IMG/VR virus record: IMGVR_UViG_3300013126_000004
Location: 1 to 46,432 of that record
Reading direction: 5' to 3' (one strand)
Origin: a virus
DNA: 46,432 bases
This document shows positions 9,764-18,120 of the stretch, in pieces. The position numbers and the translations under genes are program-made. Each line of letters opens with the position of its first letter. Within the stretch, counting starts at the first letter, position 1. The notes beneath the pieces are model-generated. The model did not search any database. It was not told the DNA's origin and saw only the letters and a list, made by a program, of their open reading frames with translations.

Positions 9764-10350
9764 TTTTTCTTTTTGAATTGAATTTTATAAAAACCTTTGA
9801 GGATAACCATTTTATTGAAAGGATCATAACCGGCATCTAGAGCCAGTTTGCTTTTTGGAATTAAAAGAATGTCAGCGGAAATCCCAGGGCTTCCGGGAAT
9901 CATATTTATCCCTCCTCCAAGGTAGAGCATCAAACGCCGTTTTGCAGTCGGGTTAATGATCGTAGTATTGATTTGCTTCACCCGCTTGTTTTGAAAAAAC
10001 AGTTGATCATAATATAGCCGGTTGCCTGTTACATGGCTCTGCAACCGGATAAAAGCTGATGTGTCATTCATCAGCGTATCATCATAGCCATATTTAGCAA
10101 AATAATCCTTCAGAATTTCGAAGGTATCAATTGGCAGCATTCTCCAGTGAGTGGAACCTGTATCAATATAAACGGGAACGGGTATTTTTCTGTTGATCTC
10201 AACAATATATGGAACGCTGTCACCCGGAATTGTATCTGTGAAAACAATCGTATCATTTGCCGGAGCCTCAGTTCCGGGACGTGTGCACTCACGATTAAAA
10301 ATAAATACAATCAATCCGGCTATGGCAATATAGAGTACCTTGTTTTTCAT
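9760..10350 (-). CDS. Membrane-anchored periplasmic protein, possible spanin-like lysis protein
   Basis: This 196-residue protein has one N-terminal hydrophobic segment (residues 5-18, 'VLYIAIAGLIVFIF') followed by a Thr/Asp-rich extracytoplasmic region. It resembles small anchored proteins found next to DUF5675 and holin genes in Bacteroidota prophages (DUF6808-like). It overlaps the beta-helix gene by 4 bp and the next gene by 4 bp. Membrane topology and location in a holin neighbourhood suggest a role at the end of lysis, perhaps like a spanin, but it has no lipobox partner that I can see. Confidence 0.6.
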   Translation of the reverse strand: MKNKVLYIAIAGLIVFIFNRECTRPGTEAPANDTIVFTDTIPGDSVPYIVEINRKIPVPVYIDTGSTHWRMLPIDTFEILKDYFAKYGYDDTLMNDTSAFIRLQSHVTGNRLYYDQLFFQNKRVKQINTTIINPTAKRRLMLYLGGGINMIPGSPGISADILLIPKSKLALDAGYDPFNKMVILKGFYKIQFKKKN

Positions 10351-11750
10351 TTTGGAAAAATTGATCTTTTAAATTCATAACATCCAATATCGCGGAATCT
10401 TCCCTGGGGAACATCAGTTCCTGAAATATCCTTGATTTTTTCCATCGTAATAATATTCACACCTTTATCTATGATTTCAGCCGACTGCCTTGTCGGTCTG
10501 AAATCACCGGTATAGATATTCTGAAACTTCAGCCGGTCAAAAGCTTGAATATTATTTGAATATATTTCAACATTGTTTTCCTTGTGAACATTAGCCCCGC
10601 CGTTCATCCCGTCATTAACCAGCCTGGTTCCTTCCGGCATCAGGAAAATATTGTTTTTTAAGTAAACCGGCTTATTTGCCGATTGAAAGAAAAATGTTTC
10701 ATTACCCTGTAGATAAAAATAAATTGTATTATTAGTAAACTGATACGCTTGAATTTCTGAGGATCCTGCAATATAACCTATGTAATCGAAAAGATTATAT
10801 GAAATATCGGCTGTTCGTACCCTGAAAACGCCGCAGGCTGTTGATTCATCGCCTTCCGGCATTTGCGAACCGATGATTTTATTGCACGTAAATTTTACAT
10901 CCCCAAGGATTTGAAAATAAATAGCGTTACTTGACCATACACTATGCTGATTAGGCGGATAGATGGTATTGTTCCGGATCACGGCGGTCTCGGTATAGGT
11001 GCGCCCGATCACGATAAGCGAAAACTTGTAACAGGATCCCCTCCGGTCAAGGGTATTATTCTCGATCAATACTTTATCCGCCCTGAGCAGGTGAATACAA
11101 TCGCCATCGCAGGTCCCGTTCTGAAGCTCCAGCCATTTTTGGTTTACGTCATAAACATGACAACCACGGATGGTGATACCTTCATAGTTTTCATTTCCGT
11201 TTGATTTGGCAAAAATCCCATCGGTTGAACATCCGTGAATGATACAATTCTCGATCAGAAGGTTGCCGATATGCCCGGTTTCGGGTTCCCATACCTCAGA
11301 GTTGATACCTCTCCACCCGCCGATGGTTTCACAATTCCGAATGGTCTGAAAGCTGGCTGATCTTCCCTGATGTGCCCCAAAACTAACGACTCCCGCGGGT
11401 CCGTTCTCGAATGTAAATCCTTCAACGTGCAAATTGGAAGCTCCGTCACCATTAACACAACATTGACCTCCAGTGTAAATTATATGCGGTCTGTCGCCTG
11501 CTCCATATGTGCTCAGGGTAACATTATTTTTCCCAACGACATTGATTGTTGCCGCATTTGAACACGAAGTACCTCGTTTCATCAGATAGGTATTATTACT
11601 CTGGATCGAAAAATCCGACCAGGAATCATAAGGGTGGTTGATCGAACCGCTCTGCGCCGGATCGGATGAATTTCCAGGATCGACATAAATGGTATTTTGC
11701 CCAATTACGGATCCGCAAACTAAAGTCAGTATTAAGAAAATGTTTTTCAT
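10347..11750 (-). CDS. Secreted right-handed parallel beta-helix protein
   Basis: A clear signal peptide (residues 1-17, 'MKNIFLILTLVCGSVIG') is followed by 'NTIYVDPGNSSDP', a classic start of pectate-lyase-like beta-helix proteins. Repeated short strands of the kinds 'IENCIIHGCSTDGIFAKSN', 'IRGCHVYDVN' and 'IENNTLDRRG' cover about 40-430. Such folds occur in polysaccharide lyases, glycoside hydrolases and tailspike depolymerases. A signal peptide argues for export from the infected cell and against simple incorporation in the virion. It lies between DUF5675 and the anchored 196-residue protein, so it may help degrade host capsule or cell-wall polysaccharide during lysis. The catalytic residues cannot be assigned. 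Confidence 0.8.
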   Translation of the reverse strand: MKNIFLILTLVCGSVIGQNTIYVDPGNSSDPAQSGSINHPYDSWSDFSIQSNNTYLMKRGTSCSNAATINVVGKNNVTLSTYGAGDRPHIIYTGGQCCVNGDGASNLHVEGFTFENGPAGVVSFGAHQGRSASFQTIRNCETIGGWRGINSEVWEPETGHIGNLLIENCIIHGCSTDGIFAKSNGNENYEGITIRGCHVYDVNQKWLELQNGTCDGDCIHLLRADKVLIENNTLDRRGSCYKFSLIVIGRTYTETAVIRNNTIYPPNQHSVWSSNAIYFQILGDVKFTCNKIIGSQMPEGDESTACGVFRVRTADISYNLFDYIGYIAGSSEIQAYQFTNNTIYFYLQGNETFFFQSANKPVYLKNNIFLMPEGTRLVNDGMNGGANVHKENNVEIYSNNIQAFDRLKFQNIYTGDFRPTRQSAEIIDKGVNIITMEKIKDISGTDVPQGRFRDIGCYEFKRSIFPK

Positions 11751-12196
11751 GTGGATAGTATTTCTATGGTTATTTTGTTTCCTCTTAGTAACGCATCCCT
11801 GATTTCAGGGTAAATTCTCTCGTAGGCAATGCGGCTGTCGAGTAAATTATAGATTTCGCCGTTGCGTTTGTAATCCCTTCCTACCAGCAGGCAGCCTTCA
11901 GTATCTTTATTCGAATTCCCGCAATGGATCAGGATATATTCAAAGCCCTGAACATTCATGAGCTGAAGCATACCCTTATGGTATTCCGGTCCGTACCGGA
12001 CTAACTGTTTTTCGTGAAAACCTCCTACGGTCCTGAATTGAATTTCATAAGTGCCTTCAGGTATCCGGGTTTCACCCTTAACCTTTATTTCACGCTTTTC
12101 GTCTTCAAGCGTAAAACACTTAAAAACGCCGTCGATGAACAATTTTCCGATTGTTTCATCTTTAGCATGAATAAATCTTTCAATCCTGAGTTTCAT
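11747..12196 (-). CDS. DUF5675 family protein, candidate cell-wall-active lysis enzyme
   Basis: This 149-residue protein matches the DUF5675 family in layout: an N-terminal 'FCLEDE'-like strand (here 'KCFTLEDEKRE'), 'RIPEGTYEIQFR', then 'ILIHCGNSNKDTEGCLLVG' at about 104-122. The His and Cys arrangement recalls the active site of YkuD-type L,D-transpeptidases. DUF5675 genes commonly sit in lysis cassettes of phages lacking a classical lysozyme. Here it follows the holin by overlap (17 bp) and precedes the secreted beta-helix gene. Family assignment is firm; enzymatic activity is inferred. Confidence 0.85.
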   Translation of the reverse strand: MKLRIERFIHAKDETIGKLFIDGVFKCFTLEDEKREIKVKGETRIPEGTYEIQFRTVGGFHEKQLVRYGPEYHKGMLQLMNVQGFEYILIHCGNSNKDTEGCLLVGRDYKRNGEIYNLLDSRIAYERIYPEIRDALLRGNKITIEILST

Positions 12197-12638
12197 CGGT
12201 TTTAATTTTTCCTTTTAAATCAAATTCCTTAAGTCTTTTCAAAAGCCATCCCGGAACAGCCTGCGGATAAATACCCGCAATGTTTTCGAGAATAGAAATA
12301 GCTTCCCTTACAATCATAGCAGCATAAGCCATATCATCAAACCAGATAAATATTTTTGAAGGATCGCCATGCACTTTGTAATGTGTCAATACATGTGTGA
12401 GTATCAGTATCGACATATAGCTGATCAGCTTGAGGAATATCTGTGCAAAACCCCTGCTGTGAAGTTTATGATCTTTCCATGCTTTGATAAATCCCAAAAA
12501 AGTATCCCCTGCAACCAATATAGCAAGGAATCTTACAAATTCCCAGTCACAAAACATATAACTTTCCAACCAGCCGATAAGCGGAGTCAGCAGCGCGGAT
12601 GATCCAATCCATATTCCCAGTTTAGTCATTTTCATTTC
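12180..12638 (-). CDS. Phage holin
   Basis: The protein has about 152 residues if it starts at the ATG of 'MKMTKLGIWIG' (12636-12638), which overlaps the stop of the upstream gene. A longer form from 12662 is possible. There are three to four hydrophobic helices, with the family-typical 'ILVAGDTFLGFIKAWKDHKL' segment and a charged C-terminus ('RLKEFDLKGKIK'), matching the Phage_holin_4_1 / toxin-secretion holin family. Holins make the membrane holes that time lysis. The gene is flanked by another membrane protein and by DUF5675, so this is the lysis cassette. Confidence 0.85.
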   Translation of the reverse strand, partial: EMKMTKLGIWIGSSALLTPLIGWLESYMFCDWEFVRFLAILVAGDTFLGFIKAWKDHKLHSRGFAQIFLKLISYMSILILTHVLTHYKVHGDPSKIFIWFDDMAYAAMIVREAISILENIAGIYPQAVPGWLLKRLKEFDLKGKIKTDETQD

Positions 12639-13161
12639 GTTTAATATAAAACTTACGTACAACCAGAATGGTAGAGATAATCAGAGTTACCACAATGATC
12701 CATGAAACCCATTGTTCTTTAAAGCTCTGCATCAGTGTTATTGTAATAAATTTAAATAGTTTAAGGGGATACCAAAACATAATGAGAAATAAAATAATGA
12801 CATATACTGGAAGATAAAGCTTTCCAAACCATATATCCATGACCGACTTTGTTCCTGATTTTTTGGTTCCAAAATAAAACCAACCCTCACCGTTGAGCTG
12901 GTTATAAAGGATATTATACACCACGAAAAACCAGAACCCGGCGAAGATCACATCGAAAGTTATATTTTCCGCGCTGATATCTATTTTTATTCCAGCTGCG
13001 ATTATAAAAACTATCCACAAAAACCGGATGAATCCCCCTGTTCTGTGAACAAGTTTATTATAATACTTATCCCTTACAGTAGCCATAGCAAAAGCCCAGG
13101 CGTTGTAAAACGCCAAGGCTATTCCTATCAAACTGGTAAAGACTACCAATAAAGTTTGCAT
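12622..13161 (-). CDS. Multi-pass membrane protein next to the holin
   Basis: This 179-residue protein has about five hydrophobic helices (around 3-25, 45-62, 68-86, 115-133 and 149-167) and positively charged loops. No family is recognised. It overlaps the holin start and lies between the tail fibre region and the holin, so a lysis role (second holin or antiholin) is the simplest guess. It could also be a superinfection-exclusion protein. Confidence 0.7.
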   Translation of the reverse strand: MQTLLVVFTSLIGIALAFYNAWAFAMATVRDKYYNKLVHRTGGFIRFLWIVFIIAAGIKIDISAENITFDVIFAGFWFFVVYNILYNQLNGEGWFYFGTKKSGTKSVMDIWFGKLYLPVYVIILFLIMFWYPLKLFKFITITLMQSFKEQWVSWIIVVTLIISTILVVRKFYIKRNEND

Positions 13162-13164
13162 GGA

Positions 13165-13416
13165 TTAATCTTTAGCATCAGTAGCGGCATCGCAGCATGC
13201 CGAAGATGCAGGATAATCAATGGTTAAAACTTCGCCCTCCAACTGGTTATATTCCGGCTGGGTTGTGATAATAATTTTGCTTGCATCCAATGGTTTGCTA
13301 CCAGGCGGCGGCATCATTGGGCTGTTTACATGCAGCTCTCCGTTAAAAATAAACGTACTCGCTTTGGGGACGTTCAAAACATCTACCCTTTTAAATTTGA
13401 TTGTTTCTTTTGTCAT
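13165..13416 (-). CDS. Small hypothetical protein
   Basis: This 83-residue soluble protein is Pro- and Ser-rich in its centre ('NSPMMPPPGSKPLDASK') and ends with a small Cys pair ('SSACCDAATDAKD'). No known domain was recognised. It sits 3 bp upstream of the membrane protein and 21 bp downstream of the tail fibre gene, within the same operon. Confidence 0.65.
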   Translation of the reverse strand: MTKETIKFKRVDVLNVPKASTFIFNGELHVNSPMMPPPGSKPLDASKIIITTQPEYNQLEGEVLTIDYPASSACCDAATDAKD

Positions 13417-13437
13417 GATTGAAATATTTATATAAAT

Positions 13438-14646
13438 TTAAGATAATTGAAAATAAAGATAACCGCCAATATAAACTGAAGTGGGGTTTGTTGCCCATGT
13501 CGGATGTATAATTTTTATTTCAAAATAATCATCAATATTAAACGCAGTATTAAGTAATGTATTCGAAAATATCTTTATATTTTGGCTATTGCCGATGGTA
13601 GCTATTAAAATATCTTCAGAGTTATTTTTTCTGATATAAATAGAAATATTTTCATTGGTACCAGCAGCTCCTCCTGCTGTCCATGTCAATTCCGCAATTT
13701 TTAAAATACAATTTTTTCTTACATATACAGGTCTTGTATTTACTAAAACACCAGGAACTTGAAAGGCATTGCTGAAATAATATGTAGTATTATCAATCGG
13801 CCCATAATTTAAACAACCAATTGCGATTGTAAACCCCCTCTCCTTATCCTCATGGCTATGACTTGCTATTTCCCCAGTTAACTTAGCCTCAATCTCCTCC
13901 TTGGTAATATCCGAATTCTTTTGCGCATTAGCCGGCGCATGCGCGCTTTGGCTATGATCGTAAGCCGTTTTCCCCCTGTCGCCCCGATATGCCGTCGCCG
14001 ATGTTTCGCCCAAAGCCAAGCTTTGGCTTATTTCCACATACCCGGTTCCGCTCCAGCGATAGGTTAAGTTGGTATCTTTAACAACATAAATTTTACCAGC
14101 CTCTCCCAATTCTGGTAAATCAGTTATTCTTTCAAATTCCAAAACATCATCCACATAACCCGGTAATTGAGCGGCGGGAACTACCCCATCTTCCAGATCG
14201 GCTTTTCGGCTTAAATCCGGTTTGTTTAATATCATATCCGGTCCGTTTTCAGCATTCCAGTCCGAATTGGTTCTGCTCACCTTTACATAAGCGCTGCCAC
14301 TCCATCTGTAAATTATATCATTGGTTAAATCAACATAAAGTATATCCGACGAACCCTCAATGGGGAAAAAGGTATAATCGATGCCCTCTAAAATATTATC
14401 TTTTGCTCCGACAGGTGCATGTTCACTCAAACTGTGATCATGCGCGGCTTCAATATTTTCCCGTTCTTCATTCGTTAAAATCAGTGCATCTTCAGCCTCC
14501 TTCATATTTGACATATCGAAAGCGTCACCCTCGATCAAGTCGGGATCATAAACCGCTTTTGTCATATCTCCCTCTGCGGGAATGCCGCCGCCACCCGTTG
14601 GCTCGCTGGTTATCTGTTTTTTCGGAAATGTAACTTCTACGATCAT
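13438..14646 (-). CDS. Tail fibre-like protein
   Basis: This is a 402-residue protein with modular repeats typical of phage fibres. 'DIIYRWSGSAYVKVS' and 'NLTYRWSGTGYVEIS' form one pair, and 'DHSLSEHAPVGAKDN' and 'DHSQSAHAPANAQKN' another. The motif 'LGETSATAYRGDRGKTAYDH' is shared by many tail and neck fibres of Bacteroidota and Firmicutes phages. The C-terminal 130 residues are beta-rich without repeats and probably form the receptor-binding head domain. It starts within the end of the 126-residue gene (ATGA overlap), in line with a fibre and adaptor pair. Confidence 0.8.
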   Translation of the reverse strand: MIVEVTFPKKQITSEPTGGGGIPAEGDMTKAVYDPDLIEGDAFDMSNMKEAEDALILTNEERENIEAAHDHSLSEHAPVGAKDNILEGIDYTFFPIEGSSDILYVDLTNDIIYRWSGSAYVKVSRTNSDWNAENGPDMILNKPDLSRKADLEDGVVPAAQLPGYVDDVLEFERITDLPELGEAGKIYVVKDTNLTYRWSGTGYVEISQSLALGETSATAYRGDRGKTAYDHSQSAHAPANAQKNSDITKEEIEAKLTGEIASHSHEDKERGFTIAIGCLNYGPIDNTTYYFSNAFQVPGVLVNTRPVYVRKNCILKIAELTWTAGGAAGTNENISIYIRKNNSEDILIATIGNSQNIKIFSNTLLNTAFNIDDYFEIKIIHPTWATNPTSVYIGGYLYFQLS

Positions 14647-15023
14647 GACTCTTCCTCCAATTCTTCCGATTTAATTTTCACATCTTTTATGGTGACCATT
14701 TCGGTTACTCCTATGGTGGTCTGAATGCCACCCTCAAGATCGCTTTCTGTTTCGAAAATTGCTACTTCGAATTGGAGTTTTTTGTTCGGAATGTCAACAG
14801 TAAAGGATTTTGGTAACCAAAGCCTGGCAAAGGTCTCCTGAAGGATAATATTATCAAATCCGGGTGAGCCAGGCGAAGATCCCTTTAAAAGAATATTTTT
14901 GTCAGTATCCAGAACATAAATTTTCATCCCGGCCAACGTAGTGGGATCAATTACGGCTCCCTCATCATCTTTCAGTGTAAAGTCAACTGGGATATCCTCT
15001 CCTGTATATCTTATTGTGGTCAT
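14643..15023 (-). CDS. Fibre-associated or baseplate adaptor-like protein
   Basis: This 126-residue protein has a predicted all-beta, Ig-like layout ('TTIRYTGEDIPVDFTLKDDE', 'NKKLQFEVAIFETESDLEG') similar in style to the N-domain of BppU-type baseplate proteins that hold receptor-binding proteins. It overlaps both the DUF6712 gene and the fibre gene by 4 bp. The adaptor role is inferred from fold style and neighbourhood. Confidence 0.65.
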   Translation of the reverse strand: MTTIRYTGEDIPVDFTLKDDEGAVIDPTTLAGMKIYVLDTDKNILLKGSSPGSPGFDNIILQETFARLWLPKSFTVDIPNKKLQFEVAIFETESDLEGGIQTTIGVTEMVTIKDVKIKSEELEEES

Positions 15024-16018
15024 GTCCAGAATGTTTTTTTGTCCGTATTATCCCTGATCTGAGCTGCATTGGTTGAATCATAGGCAGCAGATTCCGCATA
15101 AGTAGCATAATCATTAATATTATTATGAAGATGGTTCTTAAGTAAAGAAAGGTAGGAATTACCAGCCTCGCGTGCCTCCTGGTAAAGCTTCATAACATCA
15201 TCAGGACGAAGTGCCTTTTCATCCTGGTAATCAGACTGACCACCAGTGTCGGACGAATAGAATACCCCATTGTCTGTAATAGTCATTCCAAGTTGATGAA
15301 TTCCCCGATAAATGGCAAAATTGGCCACCGCCTTCCGAATATAATCTATCGGAACCTCATTGGTTTCGGCTATATCATTGTCGCTGATCTGTTCTTTGAG
15401 CTCATCGAAATACGCCCTCCCGATTAATGGAATAATATGAAAATCTTCCGCCTGCCGGATAAATGGTTTTAATTTTAGAAAAACCAGTCGGCTGCCCCCG
15501 ATTTTATATCCTTCTTCGAATTCAGCTGTGGTATTAATAAAAGAATCTTTGAAAACAGTATAATTTTCCGATTCCGAAAACAGCGGGAATAGGTCTATAT
15601 TACTTTCAAGATATTCCAGAACTGAATCAAGCCCGTTGAACCCATCTGCTTTAAACATTCTGTATAAACCCTTTTCCTGGTATTTATAAGGACCTTTCTG
15701 GGTTTCTGTCTCATTCCTATAAGCCCCGCCATCACCCATTTTAATTACCAGAATAGGAAATCCCCGGTAATATGCCAGATTGATCAGCGCCTTTTGGACC
15801 AGCCTCAGAAGATCATCCAACCTTTCCTCTGACGCCTCATGACCTTCGTAATACTCAACCATCTCATCATATTGATCCTGTCCCAACAGCTTCAGAATAT
15901 ATTCCCGCTCTGCGGTTTCGATGTATGGCTTAATAGTTCCGTAATTGGTCGAAACGTTCACGGAGATAAACTTCTTTATCTCCTCAGCCTTTACATTTTT
16001 TACTTCGTTGAATAACAT
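15020..16018 (-). CDS. DUF6712 family protein, likely head-tail connector region
   Basis: This 332-residue protein matches DUF6712, a family found next to portal genes in Bacteroidota phages. It is an internal duplication: residues 29-110 (with 'IKPYIETAEREYILKLLGQD' and 'NLAYYRGFPIL') resemble residues 183-262 (with 'LKPFIRQAEDFHIIPLIGRA' and 'NFAIYRGIHQL'). Its stop overlaps the next gene and its ATG overlaps the portal stop. All-helical proteins in this position often form the adaptor ring under the portal. A structural role is likely; the exact one is inferred. Confidence 0.8.
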   Translation of the reverse strand: MLFNEVKNVKAEEIKKFISVNVSTNYGTIKPYIETAEREYILKLLGQDQYDEMVEYYEGHEASEERLDDLLRLVQKALINLAYYRGFPILVIKMGDGGAYRNETETQKGPYKYQEKGLYRMFKADGFNGLDSVLEYLESNIDLFPLFSESENYTVFKDSFINTTAEFEEGYKIGGSRLVFLKLKPFIRQAEDFHIIPLIGRAYFDELKEQISDNDIAETNEVPIDYIRKAVANFAIYRGIHQLGMTITDNGVFYSSDTGGQSDYQDEKALRPDDVMKLYQEAREAGNSYLSLLKNHLHNNINDYATYAESAAYDSTNAAQIRDNTDKKTFWT

Positions 16019-17385
16019 CAGCTCACTATTTTTTGAGTTCCCTTACCCTTGTCCAGGGTAGTCAATATCGTATTTCTGAACCTCAGCTCAACATCCTTCA
16101 CCCCGTTAAAAGCCAGCATGGTTTCAAGTGGATCGAGAACATTTTGCCTGTCCAACCATGCAAGGGCTACATTCACCAGGAACGACTCCCGGATATCCGA
16201 GCCGCCCGTTTTACCGGCATAAGGTCCTGCGCCGGGTAACCCGGCTCCCATCGTTGTCGGGTTCACCCCTATTGAAAACAGAATATTCGAATCAGCCACA
16301 GCCGATTCAATCATCTGCTGATCACTCTTGTATTTATTATCGAGTGGTTCGATGATCCATTGTTCCTCCGGTTTACCCTGATTATTGAGTTCAAAATGAG
16401 TAAAAATAGCTTTACGAGCTCCTTCGGTTCCTGTCAGGTTTTCCTCTATCTTATCCATATCAGCCTGAATGAGGTCTTCTCTTGCTTTTTTATCCCTATA
16501 TTCATTCGTTGGATATTTCTTTTCCCAGTAAGCATACGGAATCTTCACATGCCAAAGCCAAGTAATTTGGTTTACATAAACTTTCTTCAGGAACTCAGGC
16601 ACCTTTGCCGAAATTTCAAACCACCCCGCATTATAAGCCGTCATCCAGTCCGGCGAAGGATAATAATCGTTGTTTGAAAAATAATTTCCGATAGGATAAA
16701 CAAAGTTTTTACCGGCAATTTTGCGCCCAAGCCTCAATCTTTCAAGATCAGCATCCGGATCGTATGAATCCAGAATCCGGTGCGTTTTGTATTGATCTTC
16801 CGATGGGGTCGCGGTCGAAAGTCCAGAACGATCTGTAAAATATTCCGAAACAATCAACGTGTCAATGACACCTTTTACTGCCTCTGCAAACCGGCAATGT
16901 CTTGCATTAATCACATTAATGCCAATGATTTTGGAGCCATCGCTGTTAAAGATCAGTTCCGGGTAAGCGATCCCGAACTTTAAAACATCCCTGAAAGAAT
17001 TCTGCAAATATCTTCTCACCATCCGGCTACGAATGAAATTCGTAATCCCAGCTTCTTTCACAATTTCAATCGTTTCCTCACCTTTTTCATCATAACCTAT
17101 CACCCGGCAAGGGAAGATTCCCTGACCCATGAAAAGCTGAAGCTTGTATTTCAAACCCGACCAGGCAACAGGGGCTTTACCCAAAGTAGTCTCAACCGTT
17201 ATCGGAAAATCATTGTTCGATCCCCAGGGAACTACCTTGATATCATTCTTCAAAGTAATCTGGTTGTCCGACTGCTGAACCGGGCTACTGGTTTTAACAG
17301 ACGGCCCGCCGGTGGTTGTCATCAGGTAACTGCGCCCGAAACCAATCAGCGGCACGCCCTTATCGTTAAATATTACATCTGACAT
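16018..17385 (-). CDS. Portal-like protein
   Basis: This 455-residue protein has features of a phage portal: an N-terminal region leading to a basic helical segment ('FIRSRMVRRYLQNSFRDVLK'), a central part with 'NARHCRFAE', and the C-terminal 'DSNILFSIGVNPTTMGAG' followed by a Gly-rich loop and 'ESFLVNVALAWLDRQNVL', typical of portal stem and wing helices. Portals form the dodecameric DNA entry ring of the capsid. It lies upstream of DUF6712 and is unusually far from the terminase and capsid genes, which are in separate transcription units. Confidence 0.8.
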   Translation of the reverse strand: MSDVIFNDKGVPLIGFGRSYLMTTTGGPSVKTSSPVQQSDNQITLKNDIKVVPWGSNNDFPITVETTLGKAPVAWSGLKYKLQLFMGQGIFPCRVIGYDEKGEETIEIVKEAGITNFIRSRMVRRYLQNSFRDVLKFGIAYPELIFNSDGSKIIGINVINARHCRFAEAVKGVIDTLIVSEYFTDRSGLSTATPSEDQYKTHRILDSYDPDADLERLRLGRKIAGKNFVYPIGNYFSNNDYYPSPDWMTAYNAGWFEISAKVPEFLKKVYVNQITWLWHVKIPYAYWEKKYPTNEYRDKKAREDLIQADMDKIEENLTGTEGARKAIFTHFELNNQGKPEEQWIIEPLDNKYKSDQQMIESAVADSNILFSIGVNPTTMGAGLPGAGPYAGKTGGSDIRESFLVNVALAWLDRQNVLDPLETMLAFNGVKDVELRFRNTILTTLDKGKGTQKIVS

Positions 17386-17672
17386 TAAATCGAAACTTTG
17401 AATCCGTTATATTCTATGATTTTCCAAATACATACCGGTGTCGGGTGCCCTATCCAGTTGCCATCCCCATCCACAGCCACAACGCCCTTCATCATTTTAG
17501 AATACATATTGAACCTCAGCCCCGTTTTCATTGCGCGGCGAATAAATACAAGCTCGCCGTTTTTCAGCACATATTTAATTGAAAAAGTTTTGATTTTGCC
17601 ATCCGGAAGTTTTTTTACCTCCATATCCGCCAGAACAACCTGAAGTTTGATCGTATCCATGGACACAAACAT
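17385..17672 (-). CDS. Small hypothetical protein, first gene of the portal operon
   Basis: This 95-residue basic protein is mostly beta ('GKIKTFSIKYVLKNGELVFI'). It is the first gene after the TGTCCTTTT motif at 17690-17701 and overlaps the portal start by 1 bp. A second in-frame ATG (codon 5, 17658-17660) gives a longer leader and may be the real start, because the first ATG lies only about 18 bp after the motif's T-run. The function is unknown. Confidence 0.7.
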   Translation of the reverse strand: MFVSMDTIKLQVVLADMEVKKLPDGKIKTFSIKYVLKNGELVFIRRAMKTGLRFNMYSKMMKGVVAVDGDGNWIGHPTPVCIWKIIEYNGFKVSI

Positions 17673-17689
17673 ACTTCAGCGAAGCTTTT

Positions 17690-17701
17690 AAAAAAAGGAC
17701 A
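17690..17701 (-). promoter_or_regulatory. TGTCCTTTT late-operon motif, copy 1
   Basis: On the minus strand this reads TGTCCTTTTTTT and lies just upstream of the 95-residue gene that opens the portal and tail operon. Three similar copies precede other late units (28624, 29819, 33382). A bidirectional terminator stands immediately upstream, as expected if a new transcript starts here. Candidate phage late promoter element. Confidence 0.5.
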
Positions 17702-17713
17702 CCATTTTGGCAT

Positions 17714-17741
17714 AAAAAAACCGGCTATTCGCCGGTTTTTT
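17714..17741. terminator. Bidirectional intrinsic terminator
   Basis: AAAAAAACCGGC and GCCGGTTTTTT form a GC-capped stem with a run of A on one side and T on the other, so it can work in both directions. It overlaps the stop of the 80-residue gene (17725) and separates it from the portal operon. Confidence 0.8.
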
Positions 17742-17967
17742 CTTTCAACAACCACCGAAACTCATTATTAATTATCGTGTACCCGAACCCCGCCCCTTCC
17801 AGCGCCTCAAACAGTTCGGTAATCGTACAATCACTCTCCCCATAGAATTCATCAATCTTTTCTTTGATCTCGTTGGTAGTCATCTGCTCATCAGAACCCG
17901 CTGGGTCTTGAGCCGGTTCATAATGCTGAAGGAAAAAATTAAATATCCTTCTTGTAATTTCATTCAT
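17725..17967 (-). CDS. Small hypothetical protein, possibly winged-helix-like
   Basis: This 80-residue acidic protein begins with an amphipathic helix ('EITRRIFNFFLQHYE') and ends with 'GFGYTIINNEFRWLLKE', a beta hairpin as in small winged-helix domains. It is a single-gene unit between a structured RNA element (17985-18051) and a terminator. The isolated setting suggests its own regulation. DNA binding is only a guess from the predicted fold. Confidence 0.65.
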   Translation of the reverse strand: MNEITRRIFNFFLQHYEPAQDPAGSDEQMTTNEIKEKIDEFYGESDCTITELFEALEGAGFGYTIINNEFRWLLKEKTGE

Positions 17968-17984
17968 TTCAATTTCTCCTAATG

Positions 17985-18051
17985 AAAAAACCCTGCAACG
18001 TTCTCGCTGGTGACTAAACCAGTCCCGCGTAAACGGGAGGACATTGCAGGG
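17985..18051 (-). ncRNA. Three-way-junction RNA element upstream of the 80-residue gene
   Basis: On the minus strand an 8-bp closing stem (CCCTGCAA, 18051-18044, with TTGCAGGG, 17998-17991) encloses two hairpins: TCCCG/CGGGA (18023-18027 with 18034-18038) and CTGGT/ACCAG (18007-18011 with 18018-18022). It is followed by six U residues. It could terminate the upstream 171-residue gene, act as a leader controlling the 80-residue gene, or be a small RNA. It is more elaborate than a plain terminator, and I do not match it to a named RNA family. Confidence 0.55.
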
Positions 18052-18120
18052 TTTCCCCTATTTAGGTGAAAATTAATACGTATCATTTAGTCGTTTTCGA
18101 GATTAAGGCAAAAATAACAA

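Noticed and set aside
17985-18051. Hammerhead ribozyme
   Set aside because: The three-way topology and a GUC before one stem recall a type III hammerhead, but the required core CUGAUGA...GAAA is not present on either strand, so it is described only as a structured RNA.
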